NCBI GenBank assembly: GCA_043763845.1
Contig: JAYULE010000182.1
Span: 1 to 29,132, forward strand
Direction of reading: 5' to 3'
Length of the DNA: 29,132 nt
Source: Pseudopedobacter sp043763845
GTDB lineage: Bacteria > Bacteroidota > Bacteroidia > Sphingobacteriales > Sphingobacteriaceae
The translations under genes and the position numbers were made by a program. Positions 15,994 through 23,163 of this stretch are shown piece after piece. The notes under the pieces were generated by a model, which saw only the letters and a program-made list of their open reading frames with translations, made no database searches and was not told the DNA's origin. The stretch's first letter is position 1. Each line of letters starts with the position of its first letter.

Positions 15994-17082
15994 ATGAAAC
16001 AAACCGCCTTATACCAACAACATCTTTTACTTAATGCAAAAATGGTTCCGTTTGCAGGTTATAATATGCCTGTACAATATGCGGGCATAAATATAGAACA
16101 CCAAACTGTACGTAATGCCGTTGGGGTTTTTGATGTGAGCCACATGGGTGAGTTTATTGTAAAAGGCGATAATGCTTTAGATTTACTACAAAGAGCTACA
16201 TCAAACGATGTAAGTAAACTAATTGATGGCAAAGTACAATACGCTTACCTACCTAATTTAATAGGCGGCATTGTTGATGATTTGTTGGTCTATCGCATAA
16301 CTGCAACCACTTATATGTTGGTGGTAAATGCATCAAATATTGATAAAGATTGGGATTGGTTGCAAAGCTTAAACACGCAAAATGTAGAATTAAAAAATAT
16401 ATCGGACCGTACCTCTTTATTGGCTGTACAAGGCCCATTAGCTGCCCAAGCTTTGCAAAGCTTAACCCAAATAAATTTGCAAACAATGGAATATTACACC
16501 TTTGTTAAAGGCACTTTTGCAGGGGTAGATAATGTTTTAATATCGGCAACAGGTTATACGGGTGCTGGTGGTTTCGAGATTTATGTTGATAACGAACATG
16601 CAAATACCGTGTGGGATGCTATTTTTTTAGCTGGCCAACCTTACGGCATAAAACCCATAGGTTTAGGTGCTAGAGATACCTTACGACTAGAAATGGGTTT
16701 TTGTTTGTATGGAAACGATGTTGACGATACCACTTCGCCTTTAGAAGCAGGCTTAGGTTGGGTTACAAAATTTACCAAACCGTTTACCAATAGCGTTGCG
16801 TTAGAAAATCAAAAAACAATCGGCCTAAGCCAAAAATTGGTAGCTTTTGAAATGATAGAAAGGGGAATACCTCGCCACGATTACGAAATTGTAGATAGCC
16901 AAGGCAATACAATTGGTAAAGTAACATCGGGCACACAATCGCCATCGTTACAAAAAGCCATTGGTATGGGATATGTTAAAACAGAGTTTACAGCTATTGA
17001 TAGCGAAATATTTATTTGCATTAGAGAACAAAATATTAAAGCAAAGGTGGTAAAATTGCCTTTTTACAAAAAACAAGATTAA
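15994..17082 (+). CDS. gcvT: Aminomethyltransferase (glycine cleavage T protein)
   Basis: Takes the aminomethyl group from the lipoylated H protein, releasing ammonia and charging tetrahydrofolate to give 5,10-methylene-THF. The 362 residues match the family throughout: MVPFAGYNMPVQY at 17-29, VGVFDVSHMGEF at 43-54, GGIVDDLLVYR at 91-101 with the catalytic Asp region, and GARDTLRLEMGFCLYG. The C-terminal barrel domain (about 275-360) is complete. No glycine riboswitch-like fold is seen upstream, and the genes for the H and P proteins are not in the window. It is paired with the next gene at 5 bases. Confidence 0.95.
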   Translation: MKQTALYQQHLLLNAKMVPFAGYNMPVQYAGINIEHQTVRNAVGVFDVSHMGEFIVKGDNALDLLQRATSNDVSKLIDGKVQYAYLPNLIGGIVDDLLVYRITATTYMLVVNASNIDKDWDWLQSLNTQNVELKNISDRTSLLAVQGPLAAQALQSLTQINLQTMEYYTFVKGTFAGVDNVLISATGYTGAGGFEIYVDNEHANTVWDAIFLAGQPYGIKPIGLGARDTLRLEMGFCLYGNDVDDTTSPLEAGLGWVTKFTKPFTNSVALENQKTIGLSQKLVAFEMIERGIPRHDYEIVDSQGNTIGKVTSGTQSPSLQKAIGMGYVKTEFTAIDSEIFICIREQNIKAKVVKLPFYKKQD

Positions 17083-17087
17083 ATTAT

Positions 17088-17807
17088 ATGTCGGCAAAAA
17101 AAATTGATGTTTGCTTTACCCCAGCACTTTTACCCTTATACAATATTGCGAATGCTACGGTTGTAATCATAGATATTTTTAGAGCAACGTCATCTATTTG
17201 TTATGGTTTACACAATGGTGCAAAAGCTATTATTCCGGTGGCAAGTGTTGATGAATGTTTGGCTTACCAAAACCAAAATTATTTATTGGCCGCCGAGAGA
17301 GATGGACAAGTGGTAGATGGTTTCGATTTTGGCAACTCGCCATTTTCGTACACCCGAGAAAAAATTGAAGGCAAAACCATAGTTTTAACTACCACCAATG
17401 GTACTCATGCTTTAAACAAATGTAAAACCGAAGCGCAGCAAATTATTATTGGATCGTTTTTTAATTTAGATGCAGTCTGCAATTACTTGATTAGCCAAGG
17501 CAAAAATGTATTGCTGCTTTGCGCCGGTTGGAAAGATAAGTTTAATTTAGAAGACACACTTTTTGCAGGTGCAGTTGTTGAGCAACTAAATCAAAACGGT
17601 TTTGTCTGTGACGATGCAGGTACCGCATCTCAAGATTTGTACGATTTAGCAAAAGCCGATTTATATGCCTACACTTCTAAAACATCGCATAGCGAACGCT
17701 TAAAAAAATTAGGTATTGAAGAAGATATAAAGTTTTGTTTACAAATAAATGTAACAACGGTTATTCCGGTTTTAAATGGCGATAAGTTGGAAAGTTTGGT
17801 GTGGTAA
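17088..17807 (+). CDS. comB: 2-phosphosulfolactate phosphatase family protein
   Basis: A 239-residue protein of the ComB family, Mg2+-dependent phosphatases known from archaeal coenzyme M synthesis, where 2-phosphosulfolactate becomes sulfolactate. Visible motifs are VVIIDIFRATSSICYGL (25-41), AAERDGQVVDGFDFGNSP (68-85) and LTTTNGTHAL (100-109), the expected phosphate and metal-binding loops. Bacteroidota do not make coenzyme M, so the physiological substrate here is uncertain; a sulfonate or another phosphorylated acid is possible. The 5-base gap to gcvT implies one transcript but not a shared pathway. Confidence 0.85.
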   Translation: MSAKKIDVCFTPALLPLYNIANATVVIIDIFRATSSICYGLHNGAKAIIPVASVDECLAYQNQNYLLAAERDGQVVDGFDFGNSPFSYTREKIEGKTIVLTTTNGTHALNKCKTEAQQIIIGSFFNLDAVCNYLISQGKNVLLLCAGWKDKFNLEDTLFAGAVVEQLNQNGFVCDDAGTASQDLYDLAKADLYAYTSKTSHSERLKKLGIEEDIKFCLQINVTTVIPVLNGDKLESLVW

Positions 17808-17931
17808 TCCCCATTTTTGTCGAGTTTCACAACGTTGTTGATGTAAGTTGATTTAATTTTGATTCAAATTTAGGATATTATTTTATTTTAAGCTATATGA
17901 GTTATGACGCCTAAGTAACTTTAGTACCCGA

Positions 17932-18390
17932 TTGGGGCGGGCTTTAGGCTTAAAAAACAAAAGCATATTTTTTAAGGTTTTTACTATTGCTTCGCTTTTA
18001 GTAAGATTTGTTGCCGGTAAAGTATCTGACAAATACAGCCGAACACCTGTATTAAAAGTCTCGTTGGTGTTGTTGGCTATATCGTTTGTTGTTATAGGCT
18101 TTGCCCAAACTGGTTTTATGTTAATGGTGAGTGCAGTGGTTTATGGCGTGGCTACGGGTATGTTTTCGCCAGCAATATCGGCCTGGACAATTGATTTAAG
18201 CGATGCCGATAAACGAGGAAAATTGGTTGCTACCATGTACATTGGTTTAGAGGTTGGTATTGGTTTATGTGCTTTATTAGCCGGTTGGTTTTACCAAGAT
18301 GTTTTTTTAGAGTAAAGTATATTTTTTATGGTGCTGCGATAGTGCATGTTTTAGCATCATTGTATATATTGATATATTTGAGGGGAGGTG
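17932..18390 (+). pseudogene. Truncated, frameshifted MFS transporter
   Basis: This is only the C-terminal part of a major facilitator superfamily permease, of roughly 400 residues when whole. No ATG opens it. The frame starts abruptly at RALGLKNKSIFFKVFTIASL, continues with the MFS loop RFVAGKVSDKYSR and about five helices, then stops at a TAA after WFYQDVFLE. One extra T in the run at 18302-18308 restores the frame, giving RVKYIFYGAAIVHVLASLYI and then GC-rich repeats instead of a proper C-terminus. The 5' deletion, the frameshift and the overwritten 3' end together make it a decayed gene. The substrate is unknown. Confidence 0.8.
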
Positions 18391-18438
18391 GCCTCGGGCA
18401 GCGGGCCTCGGGCAGCCAGCTACGGGCAGCGGGCAGCG
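18391..18438. repeat. GC-rich CGGGCAGC repeats
   Basis: The octamer CGGGCAGC appears four times in under 50 bases, with TCGGGCAGC and ACGGGCAGC variants, in a window that is otherwise AT-rich. It replaces the end of the MFS gene. Confidence 0.65.
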
Positions 18439-18634
18439 TGTTTAGACTAATAGCTGAGGTTATTTGTAGCCAAAAACACCAGCCCGTTAATTTTAGCCCA
18501 GATTGAAGCGGTACCACGCAAAACGCCTTTTTGGAGGCGTTGCGGAGTTTAGCGGAAAGCTGGAACCAATTGAGTTAAATGGCTTCAAAATTTTGGTGCT
18601 TCAAATAAAAAAAAATTACTGTATTTGATTAAGG
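18439..18634. other. Spacer with palindromic repeat between MFS remnant and tyrA
   Basis: Nothing coding is seen. The block 18511-18563 is a palindromic repeat related to 7325-7441. Just left of the tyrA stop is a run of A residues, but there is no clear terminator for the minus-strand operon. Confidence 0.5.
18511..18563. repeat. Palindromic intergenic repeat, second member
   Basis: It starts GATTGAAGCGG and ends TAGCGGAAAGCTGG, like the longer block at 7325-7441. In the centre AACGCC (18522-18527) and GGCGTT (18536-18541) pair around an 8-base loop. In both places the repeat neighbours decayed or inserted genes. Confidence 0.5.
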
Positions 18635-19483
18635 CTACTTTAAAATACGACCTATAGTATTTGCGTGTTGCATTAGGGTTTGCAATTGTTGGGCATCGTT
18701 GTTTTCTAACGCAGTTTTAAATTTTTGAAGCTGAGAGATATGTTCGTTTAAAACCTCTAAAATATTTTGTTGGTTTTGTAAGAAAATGGGCGACCACATT
18801 GCTGGGCTACTTTTTGCTAAACGTACTGTACTAGCAAAACCACCTGCTGCAAGCTCGAAAATTGCATTTTCTTGTTTTTCTTTCTCTAAAACGGTGTTAG
18901 CCAGTGCAAAAGATGTTATGTGCGATATGTGGCTTACGTATGCGGCGTGTGTATCGTGGCTTTTTGCATCCATATAAACTAAGTGCATACCAATGGTTTT
19001 GTACACGTTTTCTACAGTGTTTAGCGTTTGGGTATCGCTGAGTTCCTTATCACAAATTACGCAGGTACTGCCAGCAAACGCATCTTTTATTGCAGCCTTA
19101 GGGCCACTATATTCGGTACCCCACATAGGGTGCGTGGCAACAAATTGTTTGCGATTGGAGTGGTTTTCTAATAAATTACAAAGGGCGTATTTTGTAGAAC
19201 CAGCATCAACAACTATTTGGTTTGGGCTTAACATATCCATTATTTGTTGCATAACAATTAAAGTTGCATCAACGGGAATGGCAACGTAAATTAGGTTGCT
19301 TTTTTTTACAGCTTCTATTAAGGGTAATGCTTCGTCAATAATACCTAGTTGCAAAGCGGTTTGTAGGCTTGCTTGGGTACGGCTAACGCCAATTATGTTT
19401 TTTGCCAAGCCATTTTGCTTTAGTGCTAATGCAAACGAGCCACTTATTAAACCTACACCCACTATGGTAATGTTGTTAAACAT
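18635..19483 (-). CDS. tyrA: Prephenate dehydrogenase
   Basis: Oxidises and decarboxylates prephenate to 4-hydroxyphenylpyruvate for tyrosine synthesis, using NAD(P)+. The 282 residues have the dinucleotide-binding start ITIVGVGLISGSFALAL (Rossmann glycines at 9, 11 and 15, with Ser where the second-last Gly is usual) and the catalytic His118 in ATHPMWGTEYSGP. The all-helical C-terminal domain is complete, with AAGGFASTVRLAKSSPAMW. There is no fused chorismate mutase or ACT domain. The gene starts 5 bases after the aminotransferase ends. Confidence 0.93.
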   Translation of the reverse strand: MFNNITIVGVGLISGSFALALKQNGLAKNIIGVSRTQASLQTALQLGIIDEALPLIEAVKKSNLIYVAIPVDATLIVMQQIMDMLSPNQIVVDAGSTKYALCNLLENHSNRKQFVATHPMWGTEYSGPKAAIKDAFAGSTCVICDKELSDTQTLNTVENVYKTIGMHLVYMDAKSHDTHAAYVSHISHITSFALANTVLEKEKQENAIFELAAGGFASTVRLAKSSPAMWSPIFLQNQQNILEVLNEHISQLQKFKTALENNDAQQLQTLMQHANTIGRILK

Positions 19484-19488
19484 GGTTT

Positions 19489-20661
19489 TTATGTTTTAAT
19501 GCGGTTAATGGCTTCATTTATTTTTTCTACTGTGTTGCACAAACTTACCCGTATATAATTATCGCCAGCGTTGCCAAAAATACCGCCCGGAGTTATAAAT
19601 ACGTTGCTACTGTATAGCACTTCATCGCTTAATTGGTAACCGCTTGTGTAATTTGCAGGTATTGCTGCCCAAACAAAAAGCCCTACTTGTTGTGTGCTAA
19701 ACTTGCAGTTAAGTAAGGTTAACAATTCAAAAACTTTGTTACGCCTTTGGGCATAAATTTCATTTAAGTAGGTATGCCAAGTACTATCTAACTCCAATGC
19801 TTTTGCAGCGGCCAGTTGTGCAGGTAAAAACATACCACTATCCATATTGCTTTTAAATCGTAAAACTTCGTCGATGCGTTCTTTAGCACCACACAGCATA
19901 CCTATTCGCCAACCTGCCATATTGTGACTTTTACTTAACGAATTAAGTTCGATGGCAACATCAAATGCGCCATTTGCGCTTAACAAACTCATAGGTTTAT
20001 CGTTTAAAATAAAGCTGTATGGGTTATCGTGAATTAACAAAATTTGGTGTTGTTTAGCAAAAGCTACCAGTTTATCAAATAAATCTATACTTGCAGCTTT
20101 TCCGGTGGGCATGTGCGGATAATTTACAAACATACCTTTTACTTTGGCGCCATTGTTTTCGCTTACAAACGCGGCAATGGTTTGAGATATTTGCTCAAAA
20201 TCAGGCTCGTAATTATTGCTTTCTTGTAAATTATAAGTTAATGGTGTTGCACCACTAAGTTTAACGGCACTTGCATAAGTTGGGTAACCAGGGTTGGGTA
20301 TTAATACGCCGTTGCCATGCTCAAAATAAGTCATGCAAATGTGCATAATACCTTCTTTACTACCTAACAAAGGCAGTATTTCGTTATCCGGATTTAATGT
20401 AACTTGATACCATTTTACATACCAAGTAGCAATTGCATTGCGTAAAATTGGGCTGCCTTTGTAAGATTGGTAAGCGTGTGTGTTTAGCTTTGCACTTTCT
20501 TCTTTTAATGTTTCAATTACGGATGGGTGCGGTGGCAAATCGGGGCTACCAATGCCTAAACTAATTATGTTTTTGCCTTCCTTATTTAACGTATCTATTT
20601 CCCTTAGTTTTTGCGAGAAGTAATATTCGCCAATGTTGTTTAATCGGTTTGCGGTTTGCAT
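19489..20661 (-). CDS. PLP-dependent aminotransferase, probably aromatic
   Basis: A fold-type I class I/II aminotransferase of 390 residues. The Schiff-base lysine is K244 in SLSKSHNMAGWR. The cofactor pocket includes NYPHMPTG (180-187) and HDNPYSF (211-217, with D212 and Y215), and the C-terminal arginine lies in NYIRVSLC. Sitting between the pheA-type and tyrA-type genes, it most likely converts phenylpyruvate and hydroxyphenylpyruvate to Phe and Tyr. Such neighbours are sometimes annotated as LL-diaminopimelate aminotransferase relatives, so the substrate is an inference from context. Confidence 0.88.
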   Translation of the reverse strand: MQTANRLNNIGEYYFSQKLREIDTLNKEGKNIISLGIGSPDLPPHPSVIETLKEESAKLNTHAYQSYKGSPILRNAIATWYVKWYQVTLNPDNEILPLLGSKEGIMHICMTYFEHGNGVLIPNPGYPTYASAVKLSGATPLTYNLQESNNYEPDFEQISQTIAAFVSENNGAKVKGMFVNYPHMPTGKAASIDLFDKLVAFAKQHQILLIHDNPYSFILNDKPMSLLSANGAFDVAIELNSLSKSHNMAGWRIGMLCGAKERIDEVLRFKSNMDSGMFLPAQLAAAKALELDSTWHTYLNEIYAQRRNKVFELLTLLNCKFSTQQVGLFVWAAIPANYTSGYQLSDEVLYSSNVFITPGGIFGNAGDNYIRVSLCNTVEKINEAINRIKT

Positions 20662-20725
20662 TTTTATATGTAATTACCAAATTTTGGGAATATTATGTTG
20701 TATTATATTTTCTTAGTTTTATTTA

Positions 20726-21031
20726 TTAAAGTTTGATTGAGAGTTTAAGCTGACCTCCAAAGCCCAATTCTACAATTTTTTGTAATGTAGAAATTCTAAC
20801 TTCTTTTATATTGTTTTCTATTCGCGAAATGTAAGATTTTGTTGTCCCACATTTTTCTGCGAGTTGTTCTTGAGTTAATCCTTTTTCTAAACGAGCTTCG
20901 TGAATCATTGCTCCAAGCTTAAATTGTTCAAAACCAGCTTCCAATTCTTCTCTTTTCAAAGTCCCCCGTTTACCATACTGTTCGTCTTTTAACTCGGCAA
21001 GGGTCATAGTATTTTTATTTTTCGCTTTCAT
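20726..21031 (-). CDS. Xre-family antitoxin
   Basis: A 101-residue protein with a helix-turn-helix in its C-terminal half: EARLEKGLTQEQLAEKCG and TTKSYISRIENN, followed by VRISTLQKIVELGFGGQLK. It lies directly after a HigB/RelE-type toxin and overlaps it by 17 bases, the toxin-first order of HigBA-like systems. It should neutralise the toxin and repress the shared promoter through its HTH. The pair sits between pheA and the aminotransferase gene. Confidence 0.85.
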   Translation of the reverse strand: MKAKNKNTMTLAELKDEQYGKRGTLKREELEAGFEQFKLGAMIHEARLEKGLTQEQLAEKCGTTKSYISRIENNIKEVRISTLQKIVELGFGGQLKLSIKL

Positions 21032-21362
21032 ATTCTGCCTTTATTTTAAGTGCTTTATCAATTTCTTTTTGAGGTGTTTTTTGCGTTTTCTTTTGAAATC
21101 CGTTTGCTAAAACTATAAGTTGCCCATCGTCGAAGAAACAAAATATTCTAAAAATCTCGCTCCCTTGTTGTACACGGATTTCATATAGTCCTTCCGTATT
21201 TTCAATATGTTTTAAATAAATTTCTGGAATTTTTTGTACTTCCTCAATTAAATCTAAAGTCCAAATTATTTTATCTTTAACCTTTTGGCGCTGTTTAATA
21301 AAGAATTCTCTAAAATAATTTTTGTAAAATATTGTTGATCTTATTTTTGAATTATGAGCCAC
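21015..21362 (-). CDS. HigB/RelE-type toxin (Gp49-like)
   Basis: A toxin of the phage-derived Gp49-like, HigB-related family, expected to cut mRNA on ribosomes. The core is clear: IFYKNYFREFF, VKDKIIWTLDLIEEVQ, ENTEGLYEIRVQQGSEIFRIF, then CFFDDGQLIVLANGFQKKTQ. No ATG opens the frame. A TTG at 21368 falls inside the -7 box, so I prefer the GTG at 21362, which would lie at or within a base or two of the predicted transcript start, giving 115 residues. The usual family start aligns a few residues further on, where this gene has AAA ATA. Either it is read from a leaderless GTG or its start has decayed. Confidence 0.8.
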   Translation of the reverse strand: MAHNSKIRSTIFYKNYFREFFIKQRQKVKDKIIWTLDLIEEVQKIPEIYLKHIENTEGLYEIRVQQGSEIFRIFCFFDDGQLIVLANGFQKKTQKTPQKEIDKALKIKAEYESEK

Positions 21363-21365
21363 ACA

Positions 21366-21396
21366 CAAATGTATACTAAGTTACACTAAAGTGCAA
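21366..21396 (-). promoter_or_regulatory. Promoter of the HigBA-like pair
   Basis: On the minus strand, TACATTTG (21373-21366) matches TAnnTTTG, and a TTG (21396-21394) lies 20 bases upstream as the -33 box. This is the best two-part promoter in the window. Its -7 box touches the start of the toxin frame, so the transcript would have almost no leader. Confidence 0.55.
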
Positions 21397-21480
21397 TTAT
21401 TTTTAAACAGTCTTTTAAGTTTGTTCCAGCTTTGTTTGTGTGAATTGATATTCAAAATATTATACCGCAATAAAATTGGA

Positions 21481-22341
21481 TTAATTTATTTTTCCGTTTT
21501 TGTAAATGCCTAATAATTGTAGGGCTTCGGTTAAGGAAGTAATTTTTACCAAAACTTCTTCTAGTTGTTCTTTGCTATCAAACTCTAAATCGGCATAAAA
21601 CAAATATTTAAAATCGCTGCCTTGTATAGGCATACTTTGTAGCTTACTTAAATTTATACCTCCCTTGGCAATTGCCGTTAGCACTTTTGCCAAACTTCCT
21701 TTTGAGTGATTGGTGTTAAACGTTATTGATGCTTTATTAGCACCATTTATTTCTTTTACCTCATCTTCGGTTTGTAGCACCAAAAAACGGGTATAATTAT
21801 TTTTTAAAGTATGTATTGCAGGGGCAATATTATGAAGGTTGTAAATTTGCCCAGCCAACTCACTTGCAATAGCAGCAATATGTTTACTGTGGTGCTGGCG
21901 TATGTGTTTAGCACTTAAGGCAGTATCTTCGGTTTCTACCAGTTTCCAGTTGTATTGGTCTAAAAAACCAAAGCATTGTTGAATAGCCATTGGGTGGCTG
22001 TGAACTTCTTTAATATCGGCAAGGGTTACGCCAGGGTTTACCAACAAGTTTTGCTTAATCTGTAAATAAACCTCACCCACAATTTTTAAATCGCTTTTTT
22101 GTAATAGATTGTAATTGGGCAAAATACTGCCAGCTATTGAGTTTTCTATGGCCATAACGCCTCCATTACTTTGGCTACAATCGGCAGCAATTTTTACTAC
22201 ATCTCTAAAATTGGCACAGCAAATTACCCCCACATTTTCGCCAAAAAAACTACGGGCAGCTTCTTGATGAAAGCAACCTTCGTAACCTTGTATAGAAACT
22301 TGTAATGGTTTTGCCAAAGAGGAATTTAAGGTACTGTTCAT
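21481..22341 (-). CDS. pheA: Prephenate dehydratase
   Basis: Converts prephenate to phenylpyruvate. The 286 residues hold the catalytic domain (about 14-190), with AIENSIAGSILPNY (64-77) and the catalytic TRF motif T184-R185-F186 in NNYTRFLVLQ, and then a C-terminal ACT domain (about 205-280) for feedback by phenylalanine (GSLAKVLTAIAKGGINLSKL). There is no chorismate mutase domain. In related genomes this gene is commonly followed directly by the aminotransferase and tyrA; here a toxin-antitoxin pair lies between them, leaving 820 bases. Confidence 0.94.
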   Translation of the reverse strand: MNSTLNSSLAKPLQVSIQGYEGCFHQEAARSFFGENVGVICCANFRDVVKIAADCSQSNGGVMAIENSIAGSILPNYNLLQKSDLKIVGEVYLQIKQNLLVNPGVTLADIKEVHSHPMAIQQCFGFLDQYNWKLVETEDTALSAKHIRQHHSKHIAAIASELAGQIYNLHNIAPAIHTLKNNYTRFLVLQTEDEVKEINGANKASITFNTNHSKGSLAKVLTAIAKGGINLSKLQSMPIQGSDFKYLFYADLEFDSKEQLEEVLVKITSLTEALQLLGIYKNGKIN

Positions 22342-22377
22342 TTAATATTTATGGATTTTTAAAAAGGCTATTTATTA

Positions 22378-22419
22378 AGGTGTGTTTTACACCTCTAAAG
22401 TGCTTTTTGCAAATTTGCA
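22378..22419 (-). promoter_or_regulatory. Possible control region of pheA
   Basis: AGGTGT and ACACCT (22378-22383 and 22389-22394) form a six-base-pair hairpin with a five-base loop, 37 bases before the pheA start. The palindrome TGCAAATTTGCA at 22408-22419 is perfect over 12 bases; read on the minus strand it includes CAAATTTG, one base from TAnnTTTG. It could be a -7 box overlapped by an operator. No assigned regulator. Confidence 0.3.
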
Positions 22420-22556
22420 TTAATTTTTAACAATGATGGCTAAATGCTAAAAATTATTGTAGGTAATTTTGTGGGATTTCTAGTTTTGTAGTGCGTTTAT
22501 TAGGTGTTGAGCATGGAATATTGGTTCTTCGTTGTTTTGTTTGGTTTTAATTTTGT

Positions 22557-22874
22557 TTAAGATAAATTGAAAAATTTAATAGGCATTTTTTTAATAACTT
22601 TTTTCTTGATAAAAAAGTTACAAAAAATCAAGGCTTGCTGATATTTGTCGGGTATGCTCAATAAATTTTTAACGGCGCAATTCAAGGCGTGGCAACCAAA
22701 TTGCTGCTTTAACAATGTTTGTGCAACACGCTGCGACTTGCTTTGGTAGTGCTTTATGTTATTTTCTACAAAAAATTTATTGGCCTCCCACTCCAAACAA
22801 CAGCTAGGCCGTCCCCATGCGTACACCTGTATAATGGAAATTAAATTTAATTCTATTTCACAGTTTTTAACCAA
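22557..22874 (-). CDS. Doubtful ORF of unknown function
   Basis: A 105-codon open frame that I do not recognise. The middle (FFVENNIKHYQSKSQRVAQTLLKQQFGCHALNC) looks like helical protein rather than random translation, whereas both ends are low-complexity (KKKVIKKMPIKFFNL). It could be a remnant, a small real gene or a chance frame in a spacer. No promoter or partner gene helps decide. Confidence 0.25.
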   Translation of the reverse strand: MVKNCEIELNLISIIQVYAWGRPSCCLEWEANKFFVENNIKHYQSKSQRVAQTLLKQQFGCHALNCAVKNLLSIPDKYQQALIFCNFFIKKKVIKKMPIKFFNLS

Positions 22875-23149
22875 GAATCCGAATATTTTAATATGATAGG
22901 ATTTTTTATTTATTGAAATTCTGGCTGTAGTTTAATCGTTGGAAATTTATATTAACGCAATCTTCAAAATGTTTTTACTATTGAAACAAACCAATAAATC
23001 CTTAACTTAAATTTTCTTAGCTTAAAAAAATTTAATTATATCAGCCATTTAAATATTATTAGGTGCGATTAAAGCGTTTTGTTTTTGCTTTATAATTTAG
23101 AGAATGCTTAAACCTTCGCTTAAATATTATAAAAAATCTTAAAAATAAA

Positions 23150-23157
23150 TACCTTTA
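23150..23157 (+). promoter_or_regulatory. Possible promoter of the EnvC-like gene
   Basis: TACCTTTA differs from TAnnTTTG only in its last base and ends 6 bases before the ATG at 23164, predicting a nearly leaderless transcript. No -33 element is clear. Confidence 0.35.
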
Positions 23158-23163
23158 CAAACA

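Larger units (their letters stand above)
22342..23163. other. Long spacer between divergent pheA and the EnvC-like gene
   Basis: This 822-base stretch has one doubtful ORF (22557-22874, minus). Near pheA are a hairpin (22378-22394) and the perfect palindrome TGCAAATTTGCA (22408-22419). The rest is AT-rich without visible structure, apart from a -7-like box before the EnvC-like gene. No tRNA or known riboswitch fold is apparent. Confidence 0.5.

Noticed and set aside
18267..18506. Separate ORF after the MFS fragment
   Set aside because: Its first part is an out-of-frame reading of the MFS gene, and after the true C-terminal helix it translates GC-rich repeats. It is the frameshifted tail of the pseudogene.
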